Origin: Macrostomum hystrix
Lineage: Eukaryota > Platyhelminthes > Macrostomidae
Length of the DNA: 64,000 nucleotides
Assembly: GCA_950097015.1 (NCBI GenBank)
Contig: CATNEN010000037.1
Span: forward strand, 3,067,501 to 3,131,500
Direction of reading: 5' to 3'
Shown: in pieces, positions 22,688-35,040 of the stretch
Position numbering within the stretch: position 1 is the first letter of the stretch
Layout: each line of letters starts with the position of its first letter
Program-made: the position numbers and the translations under genes
The notes under the pieces: generated by a model
Told to the model about the DNA's origin: nothing
The model's database searches: none
The model's input: only the letters and a program-made list of their open reading frames with translations

Positions 22688-23272
22688 CACAGCTGTTGCT
22701 GCTTGATAGTACTGTAAAATATTACGATTTTCTATAATGTAGGGCAACAAAAAGCTTATGCTGGTTTATGCACTTTCTGGTAGACATTCTTGATCCTATA
22801 TTAAAATTAAAATTCATGCAGATGGATAGCTTACAATTGTATAAATCAATCAAGACTTGTATTTATATATTTTTAGAGAAAAAAATGTCTAATTGTACTC
22901 AAGTAGTATGGAAGGTAAAAAATAGATCACATTTCAGCTGGCTGGTCGCGCTTACACATACTGGAAGCTTTGTGATTTAAACATATTTTTAATTAGTGCC
23001 ATTAGACAATGTTTTGAGATTAAAATTTACGAGAAAAAATACCACAAGCACCTTAATTTTTTACTTACGAGCGTATAATCGAATTTAATTTGTTAGAGAA
23101 TGCTTCAAAGAACTCGAAATAGTAAAAAATAATAAAATTCCGTTTCTAGAAATATTCCTGAAAAAGTTATTTCTAATTAAGGAAGCAGCATTTAAACAAA
23201 TAACTCAGTTGCATGGCAATTAGCGAACGAAAGTTATTAATAATTCACTCCAACAATGCCCAGTCTCATATT
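22688..23272. other. No gene recognised
   Basis: AT-rich spacer between the annexin-fusion start and the CFAP73 stop. It should contain the promoter of the former, but no motif can be supported. Confidence 0.6.
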
Positions 23273-24533
23273 CTAGTACTCAGACTCTTCCTCGGGCTCC
23301 ACCGTGCCCTTCATCACCCTGTCTGTGATGGCCGTCAGGTCCAGAATGAACTGCTGCACGCGAGCCAGCTGTTCCGACGTCACCTCTTGAATGTCGCCTT
23401 CGGGATCAATCTCCTCGCCTTGGTCGCGGTAGCGGGACACCAGCTGGCACAGGTTGTACGTGGCCACCCGCACCATGCCGATTTGCAGGGTCCGGTCGGC
23501 CACCGAGTTCTTCACCTGAGTCCATTCAGCCTCGCGTTGCAGTGCTCGACTAGCGGCTTCGTCCAGACGCTCTCTTAGGCCGCTAAGGACATTGTTTTGC
23601 GCCAGCACCTCGTTGGCTTTGGACTCCTTGTAGCGCGACTGGTCCGTCTTGTGACCTTCGACGCTCTCTTGGTTGCCGTCCTCCCGACGCTTGAGCTCCT
23701 GGAGGGTTGAAAGTTTGAAGACTCAGGGTTTAACTCATACGTCCCCAAGTCAAGCTGCAATATGAAGGTTTGGAACAGCCTCATCCTACCTTCTTGGTGG
23801 AGCTCAGTGTCTCATAGCGATCCATGACTTCTCGAACCTCCGTGAATTCGTTTGACTCTTCGATGACCTTCTCCAGAAACTTCTGATAGCGTTCGTATCT
23901 ATCGGAGAGACCCTTGAGTCGTTCGCGCAGTTTGGAGTAGATCCGCATTTCCTCTCCGATCTCCACAATTTCCTGCTCTTTCTGACGCCGGTATGCGCGC
24001 TCGTCGCTGGCCTTCTTTACCGCGCGAACTCGCTTCGCGTCCGTCTCCTTCAGGAAGCGGTCGAACTTCAGCAGACTCTCCTTCAGCTGGTGCTCCTTCT
24101 TCTCGAGTTCTTCGCGTCGCTGTTGCAGGGACTCCATTTTCATTTGGAACTCCTCCTTCTGAGCCTGTGGACCCGAGTGGGACGAAAATTTAACTTTAAC
24201 TTCGATCCTAATCCACGTCATTTATTCTTATTACTGACCATAAAAAGTAAATAAATTAACAGATACACCAGCTGATGCTTACACTCAGTGCCGTCTCCAC
24301 CTCCATCATTTCCCGTTTCTTCTCAAGAAGCCTAGTGGCGGATGTCAGATGGTCATCCTCTCGCTCTGGCATCTTTCTGAATGTCAAATAAACGCGATTC
24401 ACTTAATAAAACTCATGACTTCCCTTTCTGAAATATCGAAAAACAATGCGTGCGGCTTTAAGGTAGCGTCAACTTACACAAGAAGCTTATCCTCAAACGT
24501 CGTCCGAAAGTACTCTTCCATGCTAACATCCAT
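23273..24533 (-). CDS. CFAP73: CFAP73 / CCDC42-family ciliary coiled-coil protein, 316 aa
   Basis: Exons: 24533-24478, 24376-24283, 24164-23790 and 23698-23273, with phases 2/1, 0/0 and 0/0 closing to 317 codons. The protein is almost entirely coiled coil. The N terminus (EEYFRTTFEDKLL, then LLEKKREMMEVETALSAQKE) follows the CFAP73/CCDC42 pattern, and the C-terminal half keeps the typical NSVADRTLQIGMVRVATYNL block. Its length is close to the human family members (about 310-316 aa). In motile cilia CFAP73 (MIA2 in Chlamydomonas) works with CFAP100 in the modifier-of-inner-arms complex that regulates I1/f dynein; that role is inherited from the family, not shown here. CFAP73 rather than CCDC42 is chosen from the N-terminal pattern, from memory. 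Introns are short and free of arrays. Confidence 0.87.
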
Positions 24534-25511
24534 GGTGCTTCGGGCTGAAAATTTTGCGATTAAAAAATTCGTACAGTTCTTCGCCTAACTGTTTCGTATG
24601 ACTAATTCAAAGAAATTTACGATTTACAATAATAATGCAAGAAATTTTAACAGCAACCGAAGTCCTAAGATGATTTACAAATAAAAATTTATTAATTAAT
24701 AGAAAATGCATCGCTTGTGAATATATCAGAAGCCTATAATATGATCTTGAATAAATACAGATGATATAAATAATGGCTGCTTAAGATTAATTAATTGTTA
24801 TTAATGCAAAGCAAGTTCAAATTAGTTTAATTCATGAGACATTTTAAAAGACATCACTTTATTTCGCTAACGAAAATGTAGGTATAAAACGTTATGCTTT
24901 TTGCGTCAATGTGATCACACTTATAAAAAAGTATTTTCGAACACTTCAATTAGCTATTATGTACTCAAGCCTTAAGGCGAGAATCAGAACAGTAAAAATA
25001 TTCCCGACTAGTTTAGCTTGGAGCTGATGACAAGAAATACAAATTAAACATTAATTAATACTGAGATAGAAAAGAACGAATTTAATTTAGGCCCAGAAAG
25101 TAAAGAACTTGTTCTGTAATATTACTTGTATGGATTCGAATATATGAGTAAAAGTAAGAATACTAACAGAGAGACTTTATGTTTCTTCGTAAATGTAGTC
25201 TAAAAAAGAGGATTTTGAAACCAAGTCAAATCGATGTAATTTACATGAGAGAAGCTAATTAGTATTAAAATAAGTAAAAAAGCACATAATATTTCAGTAG
25301 ACCAATACAATAATATTTTTAGTCTTATCTAGATAACCTAATAGAAATAACTATATAATGTTGTGCTTTTATTTGTTTTACTTTGTCATTCCAAGAACAA
25401 AAAGAACCGTGATTCCGTGAATCTGTCAAGACAACAATTTCTTGCATACAAACAATAGTGTGTTGGTAATTATTTTTTGCTGCTTGTCTCTATTGGGAGC
25501 ATAGTATTGAT
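24534..25511. other. Divergent intergenic region
   Basis: AT-rich spacer between the starts of CFAP73 (minus) and NIPSNAP (plus), so it may hold both promoters. No specific element could be identified. Confidence 0.55.
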
Positions 25512-28500
25512 ATGAATTTCCTTCGCAGAGCTCAACTTTGCACATTTCAGCTGTTTTCCAGGTAAGCGCCAACGTTTTTATCACAACTTTTACTTAACTG
25601 TCAATTGTGAATTTCTGCAAATACAGACAATGTCAATGTTTTGGTTTTGCTGTCATTTTTTTCTACTGTTCTGTGTGCTATGGCTGTGGACCCTGTAGAT
25701 TCTTTTGTTCGTGTTGCAATTACGATTGTATTTCTTATATGTTTCTGTTTTTGGTTTGCATATTTTTTCTATTTTATCTAGAGTAGATTTTTGCTGGATT
25801 TAGCTAGGTTTATTGCTACTTGGCAAAATTATAAGTTAATTAAAGAGCTATGACTAAGAGCTATTGGCCTATGCTTTACAGCTTTATTGTTTGCCATGGC
25901 TATCAACATATTTGGTGCATAAGGACTATTATGTTTGTGATGCCTCATGTTAGGTTTCATGAGCAACAAGAAAATGTATAGAATATTTCTAAAATATATT
26001 TATCATATCAGTATCATTTGAAGCCACTAGCCTAGCTTGCCTATCTAGTCTTGGAAGCCAAAAGTCACAACATAAAATAACTCATTGCTGAAGTATAAAA
26101 TTAAAGTATATCTTTGCAATATATACTCAGCAACAGCTAAACCCCCCAACTCACGCTGTCCCATGGGCACAAAAGTTAAGCAATGTCTTTAATTATAGCA
26201 GTATTGTGTATCGTCTCAGTATCGTGTGTAGGAACCATGAGCATGCAAAAGTGCCGTGACTCGTTGTGGCATCCTGATCACTAGCCGGTTGATGAACTCT
26301 TGGGGCAGCTGCTGCCAGGCATTCAGCACTGCCAGTCGCAACTGTTCAGCATTCTGTGGGGCATCCTGCTGAACTCTTTGCTTTACAAAGTCCCAGACAT
26401 GCTCGATGGGGTTCATGTCTGGAGACTTTGACGGCCAGTTCAATGTGCGAATGCCAAGCTGCTCCTTTAGCAGCTGCACGTGTGCTGCTCGATGTGGCAT
26501 AGCATTGTCGTCTTGAAGCATGCAGTTCTGTGGGCCGCCAAAGGTTGTCGTAGCAAATGGCAGAAACTGCTGCTGTAGCAGCTCTGCATAGGTCTGCCCA
26601 GTTACATTCTGCTCCAGAATGACAAGCTCTGTTTTGCCATTCAGTGCGATGCCAGCCCAGGTGTGCAGTGTGGCGGCAGCCTTCACACATTTCTGAGTCA
26701 CCGATGGCATACAAAACTTTTGGGCCCTGTGACAGCGTGAGTTGGGGGGTTTTAGCTGTTGCTAAGTATATATTATAAAATTCTAATTAATTAATTGCTT
26801 TACAATTCTTATAATATTCTTATAATAATTTAGTTAAATCTATACTTATTATCTGCTGAGCTATATCATGCAGCTAAATTATTATATTACCAAAGTAGCT
26901 TAGGCTAAGCCTTTGTCATGTGGCATGAACATGCTGTCTGAATAAAGCCCTTTAAATAAAAGTCATACTTGGCAGCATGCCTATAAGTTGCAAAATTGTG
27001 GACATGGCTGCCATATCCCTAATATAGAGTTGTGGCTTGCTTTTATAGACACTGTGACTATGTCTCTTAGTTACTAAACTTAAGGGCATAGCAGCTATCA
27101 ATAATTTTAGTCCTTGAAATTATTGCTTAGCCTTAGGATCCGATTGGGTAGGGAACCTAGAATCCTTAAAGTGATGTTTAGTGTTTATTTCAAACATTTT
27201 GTCTATTGATTATTTTTGTCAATCTAAAAAAATACTGTGTATAATTATAACATTTTTGTTAACCATTGACTTAAAACTGATTTTAGACAGCTGCATGGTA
27301 GTCCAGCATTGTCTGGTTTTTTCTCTGGCATCAGTGGCTCCAAGCAGAATCAAATTGGAGCACAAAGCAACAGGCTCTCTGATGGACATGAGATTTTTGA
27401 AATCCAAAGTAAGCGAAGTAGCTCAAATACTTTGCAATATTTTTGCTATCTGAGCTAAACTGGTAATAAATATTTGTTTGCTTTGTTTCTTTTTACTTCT
27501 AGTTCATCTCGTGAGGCCTCATTTTATGCAGACCTATTTAGAAGAGACGTGAGTGCATTTTATTGCTTGTAATTTTACTACAATGGGCCTTGTGTAGTAT
27601 TTTATAATTAGTATTAGGTCTACCTAACTGTCGATTCACTGAATGTTCTGGTCTAGCTAACTGCCCATTATTATTTGAATGTTCAGGCCCTAATGATAAA
27701 GAGCCAAGCAAAATTTTCGAATATTTGTGTTCGCATTTTTTCACGACTTTAGAATCAGGCTCAATAGATATTTTAAATGAACATCCTCATAACGACAGCA
27801 AGCGATTTCTGGACCTATTCAAGAAGAAGGACTCCGGAGCCGAGCTGATCGGCTCATTCACCTGCGAAATCGGCGCCCAGGATGAGGCGCTGCACATCTG
27901 GCGGTTTAAAGGCGGCTACCAGGTGCCTATCATTGATCGAATTGACATACACTAAAATGATTCTCATCCATTCCTTATTATGCAGCAAAATCTGTATGAC
28001 TCCTTGTGTACTCACCTCTCCGCAGGCCTACCAGAAGCACTACCACTTGTACAGGTCCGATCCGGAGCTGCTCACCTATCGCCAGAAGCGCAACGAAATG
28101 CTCCGCTCTAGGCGCAATCAGATCTGCTTGAAGTTCACCTTCTGGCCAGAGATTGGGCCGCGCACCGGCGAGCATATCTATGAGCTCAGAAGCTACAACC
28201 TGCGGCCTGGTGAGTAGTGTGAGATACAATTCAGACTACTGACAACAGTAGAAGAGCAAAGACTTGGCTGCAAAACTCTCACATAACACTAAAAAATATC
28301 GCCATAAAAATGGCAAGGTTAAAAGAGACTTCTGTGCACACTAAGAGTGGAGGGAGAGGACTGCGTGTGGCTATGGCTGACTGACGAAGGAAAACAAGCC
28401 AGAAACCGGTCTCGGTCTGCCAGCGCGAGGTTCGTTCCCCACTTTTAGTGTGTTACAGGTAGTGCTTCAGCGGCCTCTGCTTCACTTCAGCGTTGAAAAA

Positions 28501-29894
28501 AACAGTTGCATGAGGGCTGTGGGCAATGGCACATCATTTGGTGACACTAAACCCACAGCCAGCGAGGAGGCAATTCTGCCCACTCTACTGACTCCTGATC
28601 ACACACGCACACACATACCGTACGCAGGCACACGCTCACACAGGTGCGTACATCTGCCCTGACTTTCTCACTTACTTTTTCACTGTGCCTTGGAGGTTGG
28701 CCCTTGAGTGTGTGAATTGCACGACAAACCTTCTCTCAGCGGCTGCGCGCCAAATGAATGTGGCCTCACCGCGGAATCGAACTCAGGGACCTCGGCGCGA
28801 GAGGCAAACGGGTTAACCGCTCTGCCACTCACCCTCCATAGATCTCTCAGCATTATACTACTCTCCCTCAGCATTATACTGCTCTCCCTCAGCATTATAC
28901 TACTCTCCCTCAGCACTATACTACTCTCCCTCAGCATTATACTACTCTCCATCAGCATTATACTACTCTCCATCAGCATTATACTACTCTCCCTCAGCAT
29001 TATACTGCTCTCCCTCAGCATTATACTACTCTCCCTCAGCACTATACTACTCTCCCTCAGCACTATACTACTCTCCCTCAGCATTATACTACTCTCCATC
29101 AGCATTATACTACTCTCCCTCAGCATTATACTACTCTCCCTCAGCATTATACTACTCTCCCTCAGCACTATACTACTCTCCCTCAGCATTATACTACTCT
29201 CCCTGAGCATTATACTACTCTCCCTCAGCACTATACTACTCTCCCTCAGCATTATACTACTCTCTCTCAGCATTATACTACTCTCCCTCAGCATTATACT
29301 ACTCTCCCTCAGCACTATACTACTCTCCCTCAGCACTATACTACTCTCCCTCAGCATTATACTACTCTCCCTCAGCACTATACTGCTCTCCCTCAGCATT
29401 ATACTACTCTCCCTCAGCACTATACTACTCTCCCTCAGCATTATACTACTCTCGCTCAGCATTATACTACTCTCCCTCAGTACTATACTACTGTCCCTTC
29501 AGTACTATACCACTGTCCCTTCAGTACTATACTACTGTCCCTTCAGTACTATACTACTGTCCCTTCAGTACTATACTACTGTCCCTTCAGTAATCTATTG
29601 TTCTTTTCCACCCGGCCGTCAGGCAACCTTCTCGAGTGGGGCAACTACTGGGCCCACGGTCTGCGCTGTCGCGGCTCCGACGACGAAGCCGTCTGCGGCC
29701 TGTTCTCGCACATCGGCGACCTGCACCAGGTGCACCACCTGTGGTGCTACAACGATCTGGTGCACAGGAACGATGTGCGCGACCTGGCCTGGCACAATCC
29801 GGCGTGGTCTGAGACCGTGCGCAAAACTGTCAGCCTGGTTGAAACAATGAGCTGCCGAGTTCTGAAGCCGACACCGTTTAGTCCGCTGCAGTGA
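25512..29894 (+). CDS. NIPSNAP: NIPSNAP-family mitochondrial protein, 6 exons, 265 aa
   Basis: Exons: 25512-25561, 27287-27408, 27503-27548, 27799-27922, 28026-28209 and 29623-29894; phases close to 266 codons. The first exon encodes a basic amphipathic presequence (MNFLRRAQLCTFQLFSR), as expected for mitochondrial import. Family hallmarks in order: EIFEIQIHLVRPHFMQTYLE, ALHIWRFKGGY, RRNQICLKFTFWPEIGPRTG, IYELRSYNLRPGNLLEWGNY, VHHLWCYNDLVHRNDVR, and the C terminus FSPLQ. NIPSNAP proteins are ferredoxin-like dimeric proteins that act in mitophagy signalling in vertebrates. A longer open frame through exon 4 (from 27725) is not used: only the acceptor CGACAG|C at 27799 joins in frame and aligns. 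Intron 1 holds a Tc1 remnant; intron 5 holds a SINE-A and a 21-bp array. Confidence 0.92.
26126..26766 (-). mobile_element. Tc1/mariner element with internal deletion, in NIPSNAP intron 1
   Basis: Terminal inverted repeats of about 37 bp (CTCAGCAACAGCTAAACCCC at the left; CTTAGCAACAGCTAAAACCC on the opposite strand at the right) are bounded by TA on each side. The element is only about 640 bp. It encodes the C-terminal half of a transposase on the minus strand, antisense to NIPSNAP. Confidence 0.92.
26216..26710 (-). pseudogene. Tc1-like transposase, 5'-deleted (164 codons)
   Basis: It retains WAGIALNGKTELVI, the second catalytic Asp in MLQDDNAMPHRA and the Glu in MNPIEHVWD, with 34 residues between them (DD34E spacing). 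The paired-like DNA-binding region and the first catalytic Asp are missing, so it cannot be an active transposase. The frame itself is uninterrupted. Confidence 0.9.
28507..28838 (-). mobile_element. SINE-A copy in NIPSNAP intron 5
   Basis: Minus orientation, antisense to the gene. Head near 28835-28770, 3' end CAGCCCTCATGC at 28507. No clear target duplication. One internal segment (near 28730) is shortened relative to the other copies. Confidence 0.87.
28850..29600. repeat. 21-bp minisatellite ending at a splice acceptor
   Basis: About 29 units of CTCCCTCAGCATTATACTAC T, then five or six 22-bp units with GTCCCTTCAGTACTATACTA. It ends about 20 bp before the NIPSNAP exon 6 acceptor (29622). 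Every unit contains a pyrimidine-CAG motif resembling a 3' splice site. Confidence 0.94.
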
Positions 29895-30433
29895 TTGCTG
29901 ATTGAGGCCAACTAAATCCCAGCTGTTACGTAATTGAAAATTTAGAATTTGTTATGTAGCTTTTCGATAACACATTTTCCACTCTCTTTATCTATCAAAT
30001 CAGGTTGGTTGATCTGGTAAGATTGATCGATTCGTCTATGGCCTTGACTCGTTAGTAAGTCCTATCTAATATGATGAACCCCCATTAAGGGCATTGTTTG
30101 CTACTGAGAGTTGTTTTCGTTTTTTAAGATATAATCTGCCAGGAATTTTTGACGACCATAATGACAACTATATTTGTTTAATGGTGCTGCAGCAAGGTAG
30201 TTACTAAGATATTTTCCTAGTTGCTGTGCCGTTGCTGTGGTCTAGAAAAATTAACGCTTAACTCTTACCCTGAGTGTTTCGCTTATTGTTTAGCTTCCGC
30301 AGTCTGTGGGTTCCTGTGTTCTTTTGCTTAGCTCCTAATTTGATCATGATTATTGTTACTCAAGTATATTTTATTAGTTGTTAGTACTCTTAGTATAGTT
30401 GAAAACTGTTTTAGAGCTTAGAAATTTTCCGTA

Positions 30434-30439
30434 AATAAA
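30434..30439 (+). terminator. Candidate poly(A) signal of NIPSNAP
   Basis: AATAAA about 540 bp after the stop codon. This would imply a long 3' UTR. Confidence 0.35.
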
Positions 30440-30894
30440 AGTCTGTAGTTTTGCCTAAAAACAGCAGTAGATTTTTGTCTAAGATTCTAACGTTGCTACT
30501 TACTTTTGGTTACTAGTAGTATGGCTAGATTGTTATATATTTTTAAGGCAACACTGTTTCATAATTCGCTTTAGCTTAGCTGTTTGAGTAGACTATGTTT
30601 TTCACTGTAAATCGTACCTTTCGACTTGTTTGTCCTAATAAGATACATTTTAGGTCTGAATTATGATTCATCCATTAGATTTTCGTGGCCTTAAACTGTA
30701 TTTGTATGAACGCAAAGCCTAATTAAAAGTTGTTTCAACTACAGACTATATTTACAATTAAAAATTAAGTTGAACAAGTTAACAGCTATAAGTGTCGTTG
30801 CGTGCGTGCGTGCTTGACCTGGATCACTTAGACTAATTGAGAGTACAGTTCTGCATTCGAAGTTGATTTTTTTCATTACTGACTTGCCTAACTT
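30440..30894. other. No gene recognised
   Basis: AT-rich spacer after NIPSNAP. Confidence 0.55.
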
Positions 30895-31975
30895 TTCTCT
30901 CCCTCGGTGTCAGCCTTCACCGTGTCATCTCTCCCTCAGTGTCAGCCTTCACCGTGTCTTCTCTCCCTCAGTGTCAGCCTTCACCGTGTCTTCTCTCCCT
31001 CAGTGTCAGCCTTCACCGTGTCTTCTCTCCCTCGGTGTCAGCCTTGTCCATCGTGTCTTCTCTCCCTCAGTGTCAGCCTTCACCGTGTCTTCTCTCCCTC
31101 AGTGTCAGCCTTCACCGTGTCTTCTCTCCCTCGGTGTCAGCCTTCACCGTGTCTTCTCTCCCTCGGTGTCAGCCTTCACCGTGTCTTCTCTCCCTCAGTG
31201 TCAGCCTTCACCGTGTCTTCTCTCCCTCGGTGTCAGCCTTCACCGTGTCTTCTCTCCCTCGGTGTCAGCCTTCACCGTGTCTTCTCTCCCTCAGTGTCAG
31301 CCTTCACCGTGTCTTCTCTCCCTCGGTGTCAGCCTTCACCGTGTCTTCTCTCCCTCGGTGTCAGCCTTCACCGTGTCTTCTCTCCCTCAGTGTCAGCCTT
31401 CACCGTGTCTTCTCTCCCTCAGTGTCAGCCTTCACCGTGTCTTCTCTCCCTCAGTGTCAGCCTTCACCGTGTCTTCTCTCCCTCGGTGTCAGCCTTCACC
31501 GTGTCTTCTCTCCCTCGGTGTCAGCCTTCACCATGTCTTCTCTCCCTCAGTGTCAGCCTTGTCCATCGTGTCTTCTCTCCCTCAGTGTCAGCCTTGTCCA
31601 TCGTGTCTTCTCACCCTCAGTGTCAGCCTTCACCGTGTCTTCTCTCCCTCAGTTTCAGCCTTGTCCATCGTGTCCTTCTCTCCCTCAGTGTCAGCCTTGT
31701 CCATCGTGTCTTCTCACCCTCAGTGTCAGCCTTCACCGTGTCTTCTCTCCCTCAGTTTCAGCCTTGTCCATCGTGCCTTCTCTCCCTCAGTGTCAGCCTT
31801 GTCCATCGTGTCTTCTCTCCCTCAGTGTCAGCCTTGTCCATCGTGTCTTCTCTCCCTCAGTGTCAGCCTTGTCCATCGTGTCTTCTCTCCCTCAGTGTCA
31901 GCCTTGTCCATCGTGTCTTCTCTCCCTCAGTGTCAGCCTTGTCCATCGTGTCTTCTCTCCCTCAGTGTCAGCTTT
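30895..31975. repeat. 32-bp minisatellite with two unit types
   Basis: About 33 units of CTTCTCTCCCTCAGTGTCAG followed by CCTTCACCGTGT. A second type has CCTTGTCCATCGTGT and dominates the right third; the two types interleave near 31540-31780. Three long plus-strand frames overlap here only because the unit has no stops and rotates frame. Confidence 0.95.
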
Positions 31976-33240
31976 TACTCTATATTTTACCTCTTAGCCT
32001 TACAGAGACAGTCTAGAATGATGCAGTCTGGTTGATGTGAATAATGTAAAGTATTTCTCTGCCAGTAGATATTAAAAAGCAATTGTCTTGATTGGTCAGT
32101 GTTTGGTCAATCTGCTGCAGTTGCCACACGTGCTGTCTAGCGGGGATCGAGCAAATAAACAAAACGGATCGTCCCCAACTTGGCTAATAATCAGTGAATG
32201 CATCGAAGGGTCACTGCAGTGCTGTCCCTATGCGTCATCATTATTACTGCTCAGTCCTAGGCACTGATGCAATCACCTGACTATAACATAGCATCGAACG
32301 CCTGCAGTGTATAATCTTTCAGCTCCTCTTCTTCTTTTTAGTTTGCTAGAAAAAGGTCGCGCCATAAAAGTTATTAGTCACGAAATTGTTGCGGGACCAG
32401 ATTTTTCTTCCTGTGTGGCCATTGCTGGCTTTTTGTGTTAATCTGCAACAAGATTCTTTTTCTACATTGGTTGGTTATTCCTTACCCATTGTGGAGGAAG
32501 ATTTTGGACAGCTGTCCATCTGTCTGTCGGGATCGACCGCCATTGCTGGTGCTGCTGCTGCTGCTGCTGCTGCTGCTTACATCTGTTTCTCCGAATCTAT
32601 TCTCTCCCCTCTTACCCTCAATATGTAAATGTTATAGTGGTCAGTTTTGCATTCGGAATTGAAATAATATCATTTAAGCCTTGAATAACAAAAAAATGTA
32701 TTATTTTTTTAGTGCAATAAAAAATCTAAGTCTAGACTGCTGGGTGTACGTTATCTTCTGTCGCGATAAAAAAGCTTTCTTGTCAACTCCATTCCAAATA
32801 GTTTTTGTAACAAAAAATTTCCCCCTACAGGAAGTGAGCCATTATTGCATAGTTTTACTTTATTCAAATTCATACACGATAAAATCCACTTTTTTACCAG
32901 TCAGTGGTGTTAACGTACAGTGGCAACCATCAACGAAAGCATCAACTATTTCTCTTACACTAAAATAGTGTTACAAAAATAGTTTTAAAAATTCTCTGAT
33001 TCTGAAATGTCAGACGTGTCTGAAAAATAATGATGCCAGTAGAATTTTGGGCTGAAATTCGCTGCTGCCTTTTTTGCACTCCAAACAGACGGCAAAGTGA
33101 TTCAAAGAATTTCAAAGCTCTCTCTTTTAGTCTTAAATGTCAGTTTTTTGCACAATCTTTTGGCTGAACAGCATTGTACATTATAGTACAGCATTATATC
33201 ATATCGTACTATATAACATTACATATACTCGCAGCATTCA
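31976..33240. other. No gene recognised
   Basis: AT-rich spacer. It contains a (CTG)9-10 run at 32549-32577; open frames around it are not supported. Confidence 0.55.
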
Positions 33241-33244
33241 ATAA

Positions 33245-34005
33245 CATCAGTATACAGCATCAGACACAACAGTACAGCATCAGACACAACAGTACAGCAT
33301 CAGACACAACAGTACAGCATCAGACACAGCAGTACAGCATCAGACACAGCAGTACAGCATCAGACACAGCAGTACAGCATCAGACACAGCAGTACAGCAT
33401 CAGACACAGCAGTACAGCATCAGACACAGCAGTACAGCATCAGACACAACAGTACAGCATCAGACACAGCAGTACAGCATCAGACACAGCAGTACAGCAT
33501 CAGACACAGCAGTACAGCAGCATCAGACACAGCAGTACAGCAGCATCAGACACAACAGTACAGCATCAGACACAACAGTACAGCATCAGACACAGCAGTA
33601 CAGCATCAGACACAGCAGTACAGCATCAGACACAGCAGTACAGCAGCATCAGACACAGCAGTACAGCAGCATCAGAAACAGCAGTACAGCAGCATCAGAC
33701 ACAACAGTACAGCATCAGACACAGCAGTACAGCATCAGACACAGCAGTACAGCATCAGACACAGCAGTACAGCAGCATCAGACACTGCAGTACAGCATCA
33801 GACGCAGCAGTACAGCAGCATCAGACACAGCAGTACAGCAGCATCAGACACAGCAGTACAGCATCAGACACAGCAGTACAGCAGCATCAGACACAGCAGT
33901 ACAGCAGCATCAGACACAGCAGTACAGCAGCATCAGACACAACAGTACAGCATCAGACACAGCAGTACAGAATCAGACACAGCAGTACAGCATCAGACGC
34001 AGCAG
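33245..34005. repeat. 20-bp minisatellite (TACAGCATCAGACACAGCAG)
   Basis: About 36 units. Variants include CACAAC for CACAGC and 23-bp units with an extra CAG (CAGCAGCATC), consistent with slippage inside the CAGCA string. Confidence 0.95.
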
Positions 34006-34635
34006 TGCAGTGTGAAAAATGCGGGCCATTGGGTCGGACTGACCACACTTAGTGTGCGCGGATAATTAAGAAAAAAGGTTCAAATTAAGAAAAAAACTTG
34101 CTTGGCTTCACAGTTGTGTGAATACCGGGTGGTTCCGAATATTCGCATTTGAATTGGAACTAATTGATACAATTATTCATATATTTCGCAATTTTTAAAT
34201 CTTCTTGTTGTTCCCAAGTCGTGTGGTAATAAATGCATAACTTTATTATTTATAGTTATTCGGGTGATATACTTGTATATTTTATAACTGTACCTAAACT
34301 TGTCTCATAAAATTCATAAGCCTTTTGTGATCAAGGATTTGCTGGACCACGTGACCTCACGGGTATTATTTAACCCCCCTGTGCACATTCTGTAGGGCAA
34401 ATATTCATAATATTTTTATGACTGAGTTTATGGCGCCAAAAACTGTTTTAAAATTTAGCAGTAAAAACAATGGTCTTGGTGAATTTCACAAAACCAGCTG
34501 CAATTATTTGTTACCTGTGAATGAAGACTAGAGTTTTTGTGAGAAAATTTCAGGTGATTCTGAATTTAAACATACTTGTGCCACTTCTGCAAAACTAATA
34601 CTTGCCTCCGGAAAACAAAGCATTAATAGTTGATG
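34006..34635. other. No gene recognised
   Basis: AT-rich unique sequence. Confidence 0.55.
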
Positions 34636-35040
34636 GAATGGAATATCTGATCATCTATCCCAGAGATGAAGGAATAGAATGGATTGCTTATCTATCCCAT
34701 AGATGAAGGAATAGAATGGATTGCTAATCTATCCCACGGATAAAGGAATAGAATGGATTGCTTATCTATCTTGTTGATGAAGGAATAGAATGGATTGCTT
34801 ATCTATCCTGTTGATGAAGGAATAGAATGGATTGCCAATCTATCCCATAGATGAAGGAATAGAATGGATTGCTGATCTATCCATGGATGAAGGAATAGAA
34901 TGGATTGCTAATCTATCCCATGGATAAAGGAATAGAATGGATTGCCAATCTATCCCATAGATGAAGGAATAGAATGGATTGCTAATCCATCCCATCTGGT
35001 GAAGGAATGGAATTGATTGCGAGTCCATCCAATGGATGAA
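34636..35040. repeat. 37-bp minisatellite, block 1
   Basis: About 11 units of GAATGGATTGCTAATCTATC followed by CCATGGATAAAGGAATA. It is preceded by GCCTCCGGAAAACAA, a string also found just before block 2 at 35770. Confidence 0.92.

Noticed and set aside
27725-27798. Upstream extension of NIPSNAP exon 4 through MCSHFFTTLESGSIDILNEH
   Set aside because: No acceptor gives the required phase. Starting at 27799 joins exon 3 in frame and fits the family without extra residues.
28340-28445. Possible third SINE (GAGGTTCGTTCCCC near 28428)
   Set aside because: Only a B-box-like string is visible; no A box, shared body or tail could be recognised.
30863-32035. Three overlapping plus-strand frames of 350-390 aa
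   Set aside because: They are the same 32-bp array read in three frames, which real genes would not show.
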